NCBI GenBank assembly: GCA_900155495.1
Contig: FTLJ01001000.1
Coordinates: forward strand, 1 to 41,218
DNA length: 41,218 nucleotides
Direction of reading: 5' to 3'
Source of the DNA: Porogramme epimiltina
Lineage: Eukaryota > Basidiomycota > Agaricomycetes > Polyporales > Polyporaceae
Below are positions 27,428 through 39,465 of this stretch, in pieces. A program made the translations under genes and the position numbers. The stretch's first letter is position 1, and each line of letters opens with the position of its first letter. The notes under the pieces are model-generated. The model had not been told where the DNA came from. It saw only the letters and a program-made list of their open reading frames with translations, and did not search any database.

Positions 27428-29097
27428 ATGTCAATCGAGTGGAACACCATCCCCGCTCCCCAGATGCCCCCCGAAGTATGCGAGTTCGTCATCGACGAAG
27501 TTGCTTCCAGCCGGGCACCAAGATGGAAGATTTCCGAAACACTCCGGAAGTGCGCTCTGGTCTGCCGCAACTGGCGTCATCGCTCCCAGATGCACCTTTT
27601 CCGCGTCGTCACCATTCAGAACCCCAGCAACGTTCTATCGCTTCGATCGCTTCTCCGAGATGCTCCCGAGCTATCGTTCTACATCGAAAGAGTCGAGCTG
27701 GTGGCAAGCACACGATACACCCCCGCATCCCACGGTTATCTTCCATGGAGCGCCAGTGTTCTCAGCAGCCCCCTCTTCCTTGGACAGTATCTATCCACCC
27801 TGCGTACTTTGTCCTTGTCTTCCAAAGATGTCAGCACCTTCTCTGCGGTTCGTCCTCTCTTCACGTCACCCTCAGGTCAAGTCAAATATCTTCCCCACCT
27901 CCCTCTTCATCCACGCTTCCCGACATTCTATTCCGCTCTCTCTCAACTCTCTACATTACACCTTCAAAGTGTCATATTCCCTACCTTTGGCGATCTCGTT
28001 CGGCTGCTTTATTCCTTTCCTCAACTGCAGAATCTCCAGTGCATCAAGGTCTTCTATGACGGTACCTGGAGCGGCGATATCACTTCATACAGCCCGAAAT
28101 CAGCGATAAGAGGAGCAAAGGGGTTTCTACCGAAACTGAAAGTGCTTATGCTCAGTCTCGCCCCGCAAACAGTTCCCGGCTCCTTCAAATCCCCAATCAC
28201 GGGGTTTACAAAACGCATCACCCTACGCGACATATGTGCTATCCTGGAAGCTATGGATTCAAAGTCGCTAGAGCATCTTAGTATCCCGTTTGAAGTATGC
28301 AAAACTGGATCATGGGAGGGAACGTCTCGTAAGCTATTGGTTGATTTCGTCATGTGCGGCACTTATAATCGTTTCCGCCCCTGCGTCTGCAGTTCGTGAC
28401 ATCCAGCGCGTCCTCGCGACGCTCGACAACCTTCGCGAGCTCAAGATCGAGAATTTTGGAAGGGCCCGAAGACGCACAGGATTGCACGAAGGTCCAAATA
28501 ATCCCCCCAACGCGGATCAGTCTATTATTGAAGGAATCTTGCACTCATGGACCCCTTCAACGCCCTTTCTATCCCTCTCGATCTCAGTCCTCAGTGGTGT
28601 CGTGCGCTCAGCAAACACCGCCGGCTTGGGCGAAGTCATGGACCTTGTGGACTGCCTTGCTGCTTCCATCGAAAGGACTTGTTTCAGTGAGTGGTCCTTG
28701 CGCATTCAAGCGACGTACGCGTGGTGACATACTCGGGTCAACGTTCAACCTCCAGGCGGTCAGAATACACTTACTACTCTCTACGTTGAAATTGTAGTGC
28801 CTGTAGACAAAGTGCCCGTCTCCAATAGCCTACCCAGCGCAGTGCGCGAGCGTTTCAAAGGGATAGCGTCCAAATGCAACGTCACCATAGAACTGTGTAA
28901 GTCGCCGTGTCGATCTCTTCCTCCTGTTCAACTATCCTTGGGTTCTGACGCGCGTTTTTACAGCACACCGCATCCTCGGAGGCCCCAATGCCTTCCCTGT
29001 GATCGAGTGCACCGATATCCACACAACCACAGCGCCTTCCTGCGAGGCATGGCCGAATGCGCTAATGGAGGATGGCCTTGACCATCTACAGCTATGA
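27428..29097 (+). CDS. F-box protein with leucine-rich C-terminus
   Basis: Exons are 27428-28328, 28393-28686, 28798-28896 and 28964-29097 (475 aa). The F-box-like motif is at residues about 12-55 (MPPEVCEFVIDEVASS, then LRKCALVCRNWRHRSQMHLFR), and its wording resembles both F-box/WD40 fusions. The rest is rich in Leu/Phe repeats (LSTLHLQSVIFPTFGDLVRL, YSFPQLQNLQ, LDNLRELKIENF), as in agaricomycete F-box proteins whose LRR-like region binds targets. The expected role is substrate choice in an SCF ubiquitin ligase; no target is known. There is no WD40 part. Intron 2 (111 nt) has alternative acceptors, so the sequence around residue 399 is uncertain. The ATG at 27428 is used because no other ATG of the frame sits closer to the F-box; an upstream exon is possible. 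It is convergent with the P450 gene, with 201 nt between stops. Confidence 0.78.
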
Positions 29098-29298
29098 GTA
29101 CCTGAGGCGACTGATTGTATCTGGGAATTTGGATCATATTGGTACTAACGTAATAAATACTCGTGTACAGAGTGGTGATGGAAGTATATACATCTGTATT
29201 AACAGGCGTACCTATCGCGTATTCGTGCGCGCGGTCACGCCTGGGGTATACACATTGAGGTATTCACGAACTTCCCTCCAAAATCGCGAAGGCAGTGC

Positions 29299-31616
29299 TC
29301 AATCAGAGCCTACGCGTGAGACTTTGAGATACATCTCAGGATTCATGTTTCCAGTCTTGGCGGCCGGAAACGCGACGCCCGCAGAGTTCCACACGAACGG
29401 CCTTTCTGGGCAGGGAGCGAAGCGGAAGACGGCCAGGAGTGCAGAGAGCACGATCTCTGAAAGATGACGTCATAGTTAGCTCTGTAAGCGCGCGAACAGA
29501 CAACGAGACGCACTCATCTCGAGTTGCGAGAACTTGAAGCCACTAGCGCGAGCGAGCGGTCAGGAATGAAGTTATATAAAGCAGAGCGCGCAGACGTACA
29601 TGCACGCGTACCCTCCGCCCGAGAACGTCCACCTGCGTGGGAGATAAGCATGACGTCATCGCTGTGAGCCCACGTGGGCAACACTCACTGGTGCGCGTAG
29701 ATTCCGGGGATCCGGGCCTCCTCAACTTCGCGCGGGAGCGGCTTCAGCCAACGCTCCGGCTTCCATTCGAGCGCATCTTCTCCCCAGAGAGACTTGTCTG
29801 TGTTTGGCGCGGTGACATACGTGAAGACCGCTGTGCCCTTGGGCACTGGGAGTTCCGAGATCGAGGTTCCGTCGAGGCCGCGGACGGGCTGCAGTAGTGG
29901 GAGAACCGTGTCTTTCACAGCTCTTATGCAAGTTGTAAGAGGAGAGATAAGGGGATGATTAGAGAGAGTGCTTACTCGCGAGTTGTGAAACCTGCAGGAG
30001 CAAACCTAGACATACATCGAACAGGTCGTCAGTAGGATCTAAGACGGGCTCAAATGCAGTGCTGACGAACATGCGCAAGGTCTCCCGGCAGACAGCGTCC
30101 AGATAGGGGAGTTGCATGAGCTCGTCGTAAGGGATCTCCTTGCCATACTGTTCGCGCGCTTCAAGAATCTCGGCTCGAAGACGGTCTTGTGCGTCTGGAT
30201 ATTGCGCCAGGAGGTCCAGAACGCGGGACATCGCATTCGAAGTGGTGTCCACGCCTGCGACGATGAAAGTACTATGCAGCAGTCAGCATCTAAGTGAGTT
30301 TCTGTGGTAGATTGCGTACGCCATCTGAGCTAGAAGTTCCTTGTCGGGCAGCTTGTCCTCTTCCGACGCAGACATATTGGCGCGCACTAAAGACGCCCAC
30401 TGGTCATTCGCGTGTGAGGACACTGGCGGAAGTTTACCCACAAAGAATGCTCATGACGTCCTTCCCTTCTGCGATCTGGCCCAACATTGCGCCATCTCCC
30501 CGCTCAATAGCTGCACGTTTCTCATCGAAGATCTCGCGCGTCCTGCGGTCGACCGTGTCAACGAGGCGCTTCACCTGCTGGATGCTGCGGTCGGGCCAAA
30601 TATCGACGAGGATGCGCCTGAACCACGCCGGGCCGAGGTACTTGATGAGCGGCAGGATGACGATCCCATGCTGAGCCGCCGTGATCGAGGGGCTGTGGGG
30701 GGGGGGGCGGAAGTGAGAATGCAGCTGGCGACGATAGCACCCGAGCGCTTACACGAACGACTTGACTGCCTCCGTGAACGCGTCCTTGGAGTCCGCCACG
30801 AGCGGATCGAAGCTGTAGCCAAGCGCGCCCTGCCCGACAAGCTCCAGCGCAGCGCGGCCCATCCAGCCAATCATGTCGACATCCTGCGTTCCGGCCTGGA
30901 CGCGAAGCGCGATCGCGGTTTCCAGCTGCCGTCGCCAGACGTTAGCAAAGGTTCCGAGGCGCGTGCGAGAGGGTCGGGCGTACCTTTGCGACGACTTCGT
31001 AGAAAAACGGCGTGATGCCCCGCATGTATGCGGCGGAGAACACGGGGTTGAGCATCTTGCGCTGCCTACGGTGGATGTCGCCGGTCGCGGACAGCAGGCC
31101 TGGCCCGATGAGAAGGTTCAATCCCCTGCGAAGTTTACGTTTGGTCAGGCAGCCGGGGAGAACCGGAGGAGCACGCTCACTCGCAAGTGCGGTCATCGCG
31201 CGTGAAGATATCCTGGTCTTTGACGTAGATCGCGTGTATCGCTTTCGGGTCGTTGACCAGGAGGCAGTTGCCGTGCTGTGACAAGAAAGTGTAAGCATTC
31301 CGGCTTGAGTAACGCAGCGATCGCCCCTACACCGATGAAGAAGTGCAGACGACAGACAGAACCGTAAGTGTCGAGTAGCCGGCGCATGTAGTCCCAGTTA
31401 TCGTAGTCGAAGAGTTGACCCATGTTTCCTAACGAGGGCTCGTCAGCATAGGCCATCCCGAGTCTACGATATAGAATGCCCACCGGTGAAGAATGACCCC
31501 GAAGGTGGGCCAGCGATGTTATCCAGAGGCGAGTGGTCGAAGGCTTTACGAGTCAGTCGCCATGCTGCGTACAGCGCAAGGACTGAGCCGACAGTTAGCG
31601 AGATACTCGGAGACAT
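29299..31616 (-). CDS. Cytochrome P450 monooxygenase
   Basis: Thirteen exons: 31616-31484, 31428-31331, 31275-31181, 31125-30984, 30925-30753, 30692-30442, 30386-30320, 30271-30071, 30005-29976, 29922-29689, 29632-29600, 29542-29514 and 29456-29299 (547 aa). It is an ER-anchored haem monooxygenase; the substrate is unknown. The N-terminus has a membrane anchor (SISLTVGSVLALYAAW) and a Pro-rich hinge (AGPPSGSFFTGNMGQLFD). The I-helix has AGVDTT (about 325-330), the K-helix ETLR (383-386), and the meander WKPERW. The haem loop is FSGGGYACIG with Cys about 485. The normally conserved Arg two residues before Cys is Tyr. The style (GNMGQLFD, GFKFSQLEMKIVLSALL) is that of basidiomycete-expanded CYP families; the exact family needs a search. 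Exons of 29-33 nt surround the haem loop. One intron (acceptor at 30693) has an 11-nt homopolymer, and one donor is GTTCGT. Confidence 0.92.
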
Positions 31617-33294
31617 AGGTAGTGTTGAAGGATCAATGTGCTACACCTACTCACCAGGAAAGCGAGTTTATATGGCTACGTTGCCGGGCCGATTCCTCCC
31701 GACATAAACATTGGAAGCATAGCAATGACGGCATAAGAAGGGATATTGACTTGGTCAGGCACATTCGGATCTTGTGTCCTCTTCAAACGTGATCCAAGCG
31801 GAGGCAATCACAAGAAGGCGGAGAGGTGTTGGTGTAGAATCTGCGGGGCGGAGTGCCCCTGCGAGCGTGTTTGATTTGACTCATACGCCCCGAGCATCTA
31901 ATCCAGGGGGGATGAAATACCATGTACACAGCGTTGAACGAATTCTCCATGTATGGGCTTCTGTAGACCTTGAACAGGACAGTCGCGGGTAAGGATGGGG
32001 TAGAAACATCGCCGAAGCTGTTAGGCTTGAAGTGTGTACGAGACCTAGTAACAAAGATGAAACATGCATTAGCGACAGTACATACTGATATTCCCCGGAG
32101 GAGATCGTGTTGGGAGGTGTCTATTCACTTTCACTGAAATGGGGCCGAGAGCCCGACTCCGACGAGAAAGGAGGACTCGGGTTCTATCGGGCCGAAACGG
32201 ATTCGGCTCTCCTCAGGACGGTTTCGTGATGCAATTGCGAGCCTGTTCGAGTCACCTGTTGGTGTTCTTTCCAGGTCATCTGCGTAGGCCAAACGATGAT
32301 TTTGAGCGCGGAAGGCATGTGCATGAGGGAGCAGACTCTACCTGCACGCTCGGGTGCTGGGAGCATGACGTAGCCCATCGGGATGGGGTATAAGCAATGG
32401 TAAACAATACGAACGACGCGTCACGTGCTGCGTGTCATGCCCGAGCTCCTTGATGCTGGCCCGCTTCCGCGACTAGTCTCCGACACGTCAGTATGGATGT
32501 CTGGTTGAAGCTTGTTCTGCCCCAGTATGTAGAACAATGTAATGTATGCGCTGCAAGGTGCACTACAAGGAGGGGGCCCAGTGGCACCGGAAGATTACCA
32601 TCAAAGATTATGTAACCAAATACATCACAATAGTGCAGCCACAACGCCCATCGACAGTCGGAAGACTCAGAGTGCAGTCGGACGACCTGCGAGTTTCTCT
32701 TTCGGCCCTACGCAAACTCCCGCACACCCTTGAGGTTCTTCAGTGATACTCAAAGCTCAGTATGGTGCGTGAAGTAAAGTGGAAAGTCTTACCACGCTCG
32801 TTCTGTTACTGACCACACTTTTCCTGACGCCACCAGGCTAGGTGGCTGCGGGAGTAATCAGACCTCACAAGAGCATCGCGAGTCAGTCTATCGGTTTGAT
32901 CGTGGAACATTTACGCCAGTGCTCACTCTCTGTCTCTTTGACCCATAGCGAGGCCAATTGATGCTGCTCTTGTGCCAGTGGCGGGCGTGTTCGCGTTCAA
33001 CGCTTTGTCCAGAATGTTCCTGGTGTCGCTGCATGCTTTGAGCAGCCACAGACGGTCGTTATTGATTACCCGTACCACGAGGCAAGAATTGCAGTGCAAA
33101 CTGCTCTGAAGATGTGTGGCCACCGCCAAGCCCAGAATAAAGCAGCAACGCTTTGGCCGCCGGGTAAGCGCCCGATCACTGTGGCCGGGCCACAGTACGC
33201 CTGGGGGGTTATATGTTCGCGGTCCCTCCCACTTCTTGCCTCCACTCTCTAACACTCTCTTCTCTTGCGCCACCCACAGCTCGCACATCCAGTC
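31617..33294. other. Divergent intergenic region between P450 and kinase genes
   Basis: This 1.7-kb region carries the promoters of two divergent genes. A 66-codon frame at 32546-32746 (+) starts with ATG but has no recognisable content. No repeat or RNA gene is seen. Confidence 0.55.
31667..31672 (-). promoter_or_regulatory. TATA box of the P450 gene
   Basis: TATAAA on the minus strand lies about 50 nt upstream of the ATG at 31616. Confidence 0.45.
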
Positions 33295-35717
33295 ATGTCG
33301 TTCCTCCACGCGCTCTTCCCACCTCTCTTGGCCTCGCCTGCTCCCTTTACTCGGCAGAAGAAGCCTTCCTCGAGTGGCACCGACCAGCGCCGCGTGTCTG
33401 CTCAACGCAAAGGCGTACTATCAAACCACTCTAAGAAAACGGAGGAGCCCCCCAGGTCAATGGCCTTCGGCGATGTCGCAACGCCAGACTGTCCCCTGGA
33501 ACACGCCGACAGGTTCTATGGAATGGGCATGATCGTTGCAAAAGCGATCGGACTTCGCGCTCGTCTCGGTTTCATCTCGCGTCGCGCGATTGCGAAACCG
33601 GTGGAAGCCCATCCGTTCGTAAAGCACGCTCCGATGTTTAAACCTCGCTGACTTTACCGCATCCGGTGCTTAGGGTCGCTATTGCGGAACAGAACGCGGA
33701 GACGCCTATCTCATTGGCCTCTCCCATGCTACCAACTACCCCTAAAGAGGGAGAACTCGCCCCCCAGCACTATACCCGTGGCTCACCATGGCCGTTCGCA
33801 CGTGCCTCTCCCCCGCGCATCCAGTGGCGCAAAACGCGCTCACCAGCGCGTCCCAAACCGCTGCCCTCGCTCTTCCTGAGGAACTTCGTTGAGCAGCACG
33901 AAACTCCAGCACGACACCCTGGTTCCCCCGATGTTCAAACTCCCGAGAACGTCTGGACGAACACATCCAGCTCTCCCGGCGCATTGCTCTCTGCCCCGCG
34001 AAACCCATCTCCTCCCGGAAACCCCTCCCCAGTCCCTACCGAGCCATGCCTCCCCGTTGTGCACGTTGCGCCCGAGGACGACTTATGGAGCGTGCTTCCA
34101 AGATATCACTCATCGGGCAGTTCGGTGTCCTCTCGGTCCTCGCTCAGATCCACGGCATCCTGCAGTTCTCCCTTCGTTTCCGGGCCGCTTTTTGACGATG
34201 CTGCAGACTTGGTCCCCTCCAAAGGCCCTTCAGGGGACGCTGTTGATGGATATGCAGGGCCCGACGCCGACGCCAAAGACGACACGGACGGAGACGCGGA
34301 GAAGAACCACTATCCCCATGCCGTCACACACGCTGACGTGAAATATGCAGTGGTCGGCACACTGGGCGAGGGGGCTTTCGGGCGTGTCTTCCTCGCGATC
34401 ACTAGTCGCACGGAGCTCGTAGCGCTGAAGGTCATCCACAAGCGGCGTCTGTATCGCGAGTACGACGCGAAGGAGTCGCTGATCAACGAGCGGAACTGCA
34501 TGGCGATGGCGACGGACGACGGCCTGAACTGCTGGATGGGTATTCGAGCTGCTTGGGAAGACGAGGAAAACGCATTCTTTGCGATGGTACGTCGTGTCCG
34601 CCTATCGCTCTTGATGCGATGTGCTCACCTTCCATGTAGGACGTTTGCGAAGGGCCCCTGAGGCATCGTCTTTGGAAAAATTTCGACAACGATACCCCCC
34701 TTTCGAAAGAAGAGCAGCGCCTCATCTGCGCTGAGATGGTACGTCTGCCCACCCTTCTCGCCCCCAGGCGCGCGCTTACCTCTTCGTTAGGTCCTCGCGC
34801 TGCGCGACCTAGAGCGCAAGCAGATCATCCACGGCGACATCAAGCCGGAGAACTTCCTCGTCACGCGTACCGGCCGCGTCCTCCTCGGCGACTTTGGCTT
34901 CTCGCAATTCGCCCCCGACCTGCCTGCTACGGACTTCCCCGCCTGGCGCGGCCGCCCCGGCGGGACGCCAGGGTACATGGCCCCCGAGGCCGCGCGCACG
35001 GACGCGCCATGCATTACGCACGGCACGGACATCTACAGCGTGGGCCTCGTGTGCTTGGAGCTCTTCGCGGGGCGCTGCGCGCCCGTGTGGGACATGCATA
35101 AGGTCCCGGAGGGCATGGAGGAGGAGACGTGGCAGGACATGAGCGGGCGCGAGAAGAACGAGTGGTTCGCGCGAGAGGACTCGGAGTTCCGCGCGGTGAC
35201 AGAGGACGCGCTCCCGCGTGACAGCGCGGAGTGGAAGCTCTGTATGAAGGTATGTCGCTCGCTTGGCCTGTTTGGACATGCGGAGTTGATAATGTGTGAT
35301 GTAGATGCTAGCCCAGTGCCCGGTGGAGGAACTCATGGCAGATCCATACTTCGAAGGCCTCGACTTCGACATGGTCTACCAGGGCAAAATACCGCGTAAG
35401 CTGCTTTCATTGGACTCGTCCGTCGAACCCGTCCTAACCTCCGTCACACAGACGAATACAAGCCGAACTTGCCACTGAACTTCCGGATAGACTTCCAGCG
35501 ACGTGACCTCATGTTCGACATGTGGCACCGTGGCATCGACTCCGAGCTCGGCAGCTACAGCACTAACGCTGTCTTCAGCCGAGTCGTCGACAGCAGTGGG
35601 AACCTTGTCGGGTCCCACATGATACGTGATAACATGAACGTCACGTTGCAGATGAAAGAGTGTCTAGAATGCTTCGCGTATCCTGCGTGCGCGTCGCACA
35701 GACATTTTCTTGACTAA
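33295..35717 (+). CDS. Protein kinase with a long disordered N-terminus
   Basis: Proposed exons are 33295-33614, 33674-34586, 34640-34738, 34791-35249, 35305-35395 and 35452-35717 (715 aa). Residues 1 to about 315 are Pro/Ser-rich and probably disordered. The kinase domain starts at about 323: glycine loop GEGAFGRVF, catalytic Lys in VALKVI, catalytic loop HGDIKPEN (458-465, Gly in place of the HRD Arg), DFG (478-480), GTPGYMAPE (about 503-510) and TDIYSVGLVCLELF. The Lys, Asp, Asn and DFG Asp are all kept, so activity is likely, but the missing HRD Arg suggests it is not controlled by activation-loop phosphorylation. It might be a fungal-specific Ser/Thr kinase; no exact family is recognised. 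The join of exons 1 and 2 is the weakest point: the in-frame choice uses an unusual GTTCGT donor. The last exon might be extended past 35717 by further splicing. Confidence 0.8.
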
Positions 35718-37047
35718 TTAGGGGTCCTTATACGCGATCGTGCAAAGCACCGCCGAAGCCGACGTCGCCAACGTGTACTCGTACTATACAATGTGTCGTT
35801 GTATCTTAGTGGTGATTTTTGATGAAGTTGGAGTGTAGATAATGTACTCCAAACGTGTCTGCTTTTTCCAGTGACTATCAGTAGCGGAAACAAGTCTGCT
35901 CAAAGTTCGATGTGTGCAAGTAGCAGTCCTTGATCAACCTTCGTGAATCGCGAGTTTGGTTGCTGACACTGATCATGGTGGGACCCCGAAAAAACGATCA
36001 CGTGATACACGTCCCCTCCATGCCCGGGCCCACCCGTATTAGTCACGACTCATCATATACCATACCGTACAAGTTTGCTCTCAAGGTGTCGGCGGCCTGA
36101 GCATTTCGGGCTCAAAACTATCAAGATGGGACAAGAAGGTATGGTCGCCTATTATTGCATCGTGTTTAACATCATCGGAAGCTAAAGTGAGCTACATAGC
36201 TTTCGTATTTCCGGAATTCTCCCTGGCACGTCATAACTGAACAGCCCGTCAATGATGACAGGACTAGGGAAGGGGCAACTTCTTATATGCGCAAGCGGTC
36301 TATGTACCAGCTGCATGCGACGTCCTGACGTCCATGAGCTTCGTAATCCCTATTTTGGAACAATGGTGTTCTTTTTCTGTTGTAGCTACCTACTACTAGT
36401 AGGTTCCGCAGCGCGTATCTGTCAAATGTCACACCGCCCCGGACCCTACCGCAGCGGAGTTCGGCTAACAATCTCAGCGCCTTCCTCCGTGGCACAATAG
36501 CAACGTCTTTGAGACTCAGATGCGACGCGCTGCATGGTATCTGAGCAACGATTGTTTGTCCGAGCTCCGCGGCGTGCGATCTATGCACGATTGGGGCTTC
36601 CATGATGTAGATGATGGTGCCGCCGCAAGACCTCTGGCCCCCCCCCCACACTGCAACTGTGGGCCACCCTCCTGCCTTCCTCCGCTATAAGCTCACACCG
36701 TCTATAGGTTACGCCTTATGTCGCTCAGTCCGAGATTCTACGGATGTGAATGTTCACGCGGCCATTAGCGCTACTTCTTGCGACGTCACGTAAAACAACA
36801 TCTTCCCAAGATTCTGCATCTCTTCGACAACAGAATAGTCGACTACTCTCCCACGTCATGCCAGGATGACTTACCTCGCTTCCCTTGCCTGGTTTCTTTG
36901 TAACTGCAGACGCTTGCTTTTGTCACAAGGGGACGGACACTCAGATGCTATGGAGATGACGCCGACGAAGTAAGATATCATGAACACCCTCAGCTTGGGC
37001 TGGTAAGCACATCCTTCACCTGTACCCAGACCGCTTCTCATTCCTCA
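35718..37047. other. Intergenic region
   Basis: This 1.3-kb gap lies between the kinase gene and F-box/WD40 gene 2. It contains a C-run of about ten at 36638-36648 and no coding frame that I can support. Confidence 0.6.
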
Positions 37048-39428
37048 ATGCCGCTACCCCAACTTCCCTGCGAACTTGGACTGCATGTCATCGAACATCT
37101 AGGCTCGGAAGAACATCACAGTATCCGTCGCGCTCATAATCTTCGCGCCATTGCTGTATTCGCAAGGATTTGCCCCGAATGGCTCTATGTAGGTCGCCGT
37201 CAACTCTACCGGACAGTATACATCCAAGACTGCGACGCACTCCAATCTTTGAGCAAGACCCTGGCCGCGAACCCATCGCTCCGCCGATTCGTGGAGGTCC
37301 TCAATTTCACAGAAGAACCGTCTGGCATCTCTCCACGAACCCCAGTAGTATTCAACCGCTTCGCTTCTTTTATCATGTCGACCGAGCTACCCAACCTCAA
37401 GGGCCTCGTAATCAACGTGTCCGCTGATACTGGGCATCTTTCACTTAATCCCTCCGCCCGCAGATCTCTCAGAGTGGTGTATGCTTCAGTGCGCTCTCTC
37501 CACCTCAATGTTGTAAGCGGGACATCCGCAATCTACCTCCTATCGACATTTCCTTCCCTTCGTCATCTCCGACTCGAATCCGTCCAAGGGGAAGTGAAAG
37601 CTACGAAGCCGATTCGTCGACTGGCACTATCCCGTCTCGAGGTAAGCAGCTTACACAACATGATGTTCCTAGTACACGAATGACGAACGTATTGTATTAG
37701 GTGCTCCATACCAGTCCTGCGTTGCTAAATTTAATCCTGTGGTCGTGCGAGGAAACCTTAGAACGCGTAACACTTATAGGAAGTGAGCTCGGAAACGGTG
37801 TGTTATAGGAACCACTTCATTATATATTTCCACCATACTGACCTAAGGTGGCCTTCTGCCAGAACCGTGGGGCTTGGAATTGGCTAAACTCCCGTCACTT
37901 CAGCTCCTGGAGTTTGAGATTACCTACAGATTCCTCCGAGATGATCTTCTAGAAATTCTGAAGGTTCTCAAATCAAGCCCCCACGTTATCGCACTAAAGT
38001 CACTGCATATCCACGGAAACGTCCTCCGCTATCCAAAGCTGCAGGAAAGCTTCGTCGAAGAGAACGTCGCTGTCGTATGCCGGGAGATAGAACACGTCCT
38101 TCTCGCATCCCCCTACGTCAACACCGTCACGACTACGTTCCTGCTAGGGAAGCTCAAAAGTGTCTCCATCCATTGCGTCGTGAAAACACTACAAATGGCA
38201 TTTCCAAACCTCCATCAGCGCGGCCTACTGAATATAGAATATAGCACTGGTAAAGTATTATTTCAAGCTATTGCTACTGAATATTCACTAAATTGTCCGA
38301 ACAGTACTTGTCGACAGTCGAGCCGGGAACGACGTCACTACAATATCGTTCTCTCCTTGCGGGAGATGGTTCTCAAGCTGTTGCAAGGACACCGACTCTC
38401 CGATTAGCGTTTGGGGGCTCCGTTCGGGGGCTCTTATCCACGCATGGCAGAACAATACCTTGGCAAGCTATGGCGACTATCTTTCCTTCCTCTCCTTCTT
38501 TCCCGAAAAACCATTCCTAACGTCCGCCGGAAGCTATTCCGGGGACATTGGCGTATGGAATCCATTCAACGGGAACTATCTAGGTACCCTATCGGATGAA
38601 GCTCTCTCGTACGAAGACGCTGCAGCGCCTGTCCAGTGCGGCGTCTGGCTCTCCAACGGCCAATACTTTATTTCGGGGCATCAAGATGGGCTGGTGGCCC
38701 TCTGGGATATGCAAACCCTTGAGCTTGTTCACACGTATCCCGTCCGTGACCCAGAAGATATCCTCCCGGACCGACTTGACCTGGCGCTTTCTCCCGACGA
38801 GCGACGTCTCGCGTCCAGCAGCAACAGATCCATCCACATTTGGGACGCCGACTCCGGGGACATTCTTGCGTATATCACGTGCGACGATTGGCAACTCGGC
38901 GATGGACACCTCCTATGCGCCGCCTTCCAATGGGATTGGGAGACCATCGTCGGCCTCAGCAACAGGGGCATCATATATCAATGGAGCACGCTGACGGGAG
39001 CGTTCCTGGGCTACGTTCAGCTCCTCGACGCGTCGGGCAATCCCTCAGGTCCAATCGGGTCCCACTCACTGTTGTCGCCGGACGGCACCAGGGTATGCTG
39101 GGTGGCGGAAGAAGGGCCGAAGGGAGTAGCGAACTTATCGGAGGCTTTTAGTGGCAGGTGGCTGTGGTCGGGCGTACAGCACGCTGTTTTCGACGTCCGG
39201 AAGATCGCTTTCTCACCGAACGGCGCAATGGTGGCGACCTCCTCGCAGGACTGTGCTCTACGGATTTGGGCGGTGGACGATGGAAGAAAGATCGCTGAGA
39301 GGGTAGATCCGTGCAGGGCACCAGCGTTGAATGTTTTCTCTCCGGATAGTGACATGCTGGTCATGGGAGGTTGGGACGGGACGGTCAACGTGTTCAAAAT
39401 CAAGGACTTGATTGCAGGGGTCGTGTAG
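37048..39428 (+). CDS. F-box / WD40 fusion protein 2
   Basis: Exons are 37048-37641, 37701-37797, 37848-38249 and 38305-39428 (738 aa). An F-box-like segment lies at residues 1-60 (LPQLPCELGLHVIEHLGSEE, FARICPEWLYVGRRQLYRTV). Leucine-rich sequence follows to about 364 (PNLKGLVINV, FPSLRHLRLESV, VVCREIEHVLLASPYVNTVT). A WD40 propeller of about eight units occupies the last exon (ISVWG, IGVWN, VALWD, IHIWD, IYQWS, LRIWA, VNVFK). It is the paralogue of fusion 1: exon order, intron phases (0, 1, 1) and the REIEHVLL / REIEAVLL segment agree, but sequence identity is low. The likely role is a substrate receptor of an SCF ubiquitin ligase with the propeller as binding face (inference). The start is the only ATG before the F-box. 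Its stop is 37 nt from the stop of convergent gene G. Confidence 0.85.
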
Positions 39429-39465
39429 GACATTCTATTATACACCATGTCGAATAGTCGGACAT

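Noticed and set aside
24662..31616. Secondary-metabolite gene cluster (AKR plus P450 near oxygenases)
   Set aside because: No polyketide, peptide or terpene synthase and no transporter lies in the window; F-box genes are interspersed.
36252..36500. 82-codon frame with a hydrophobic stretch
   Set aside because: Too short, no recognised motif and no neighbouring exon in phase.
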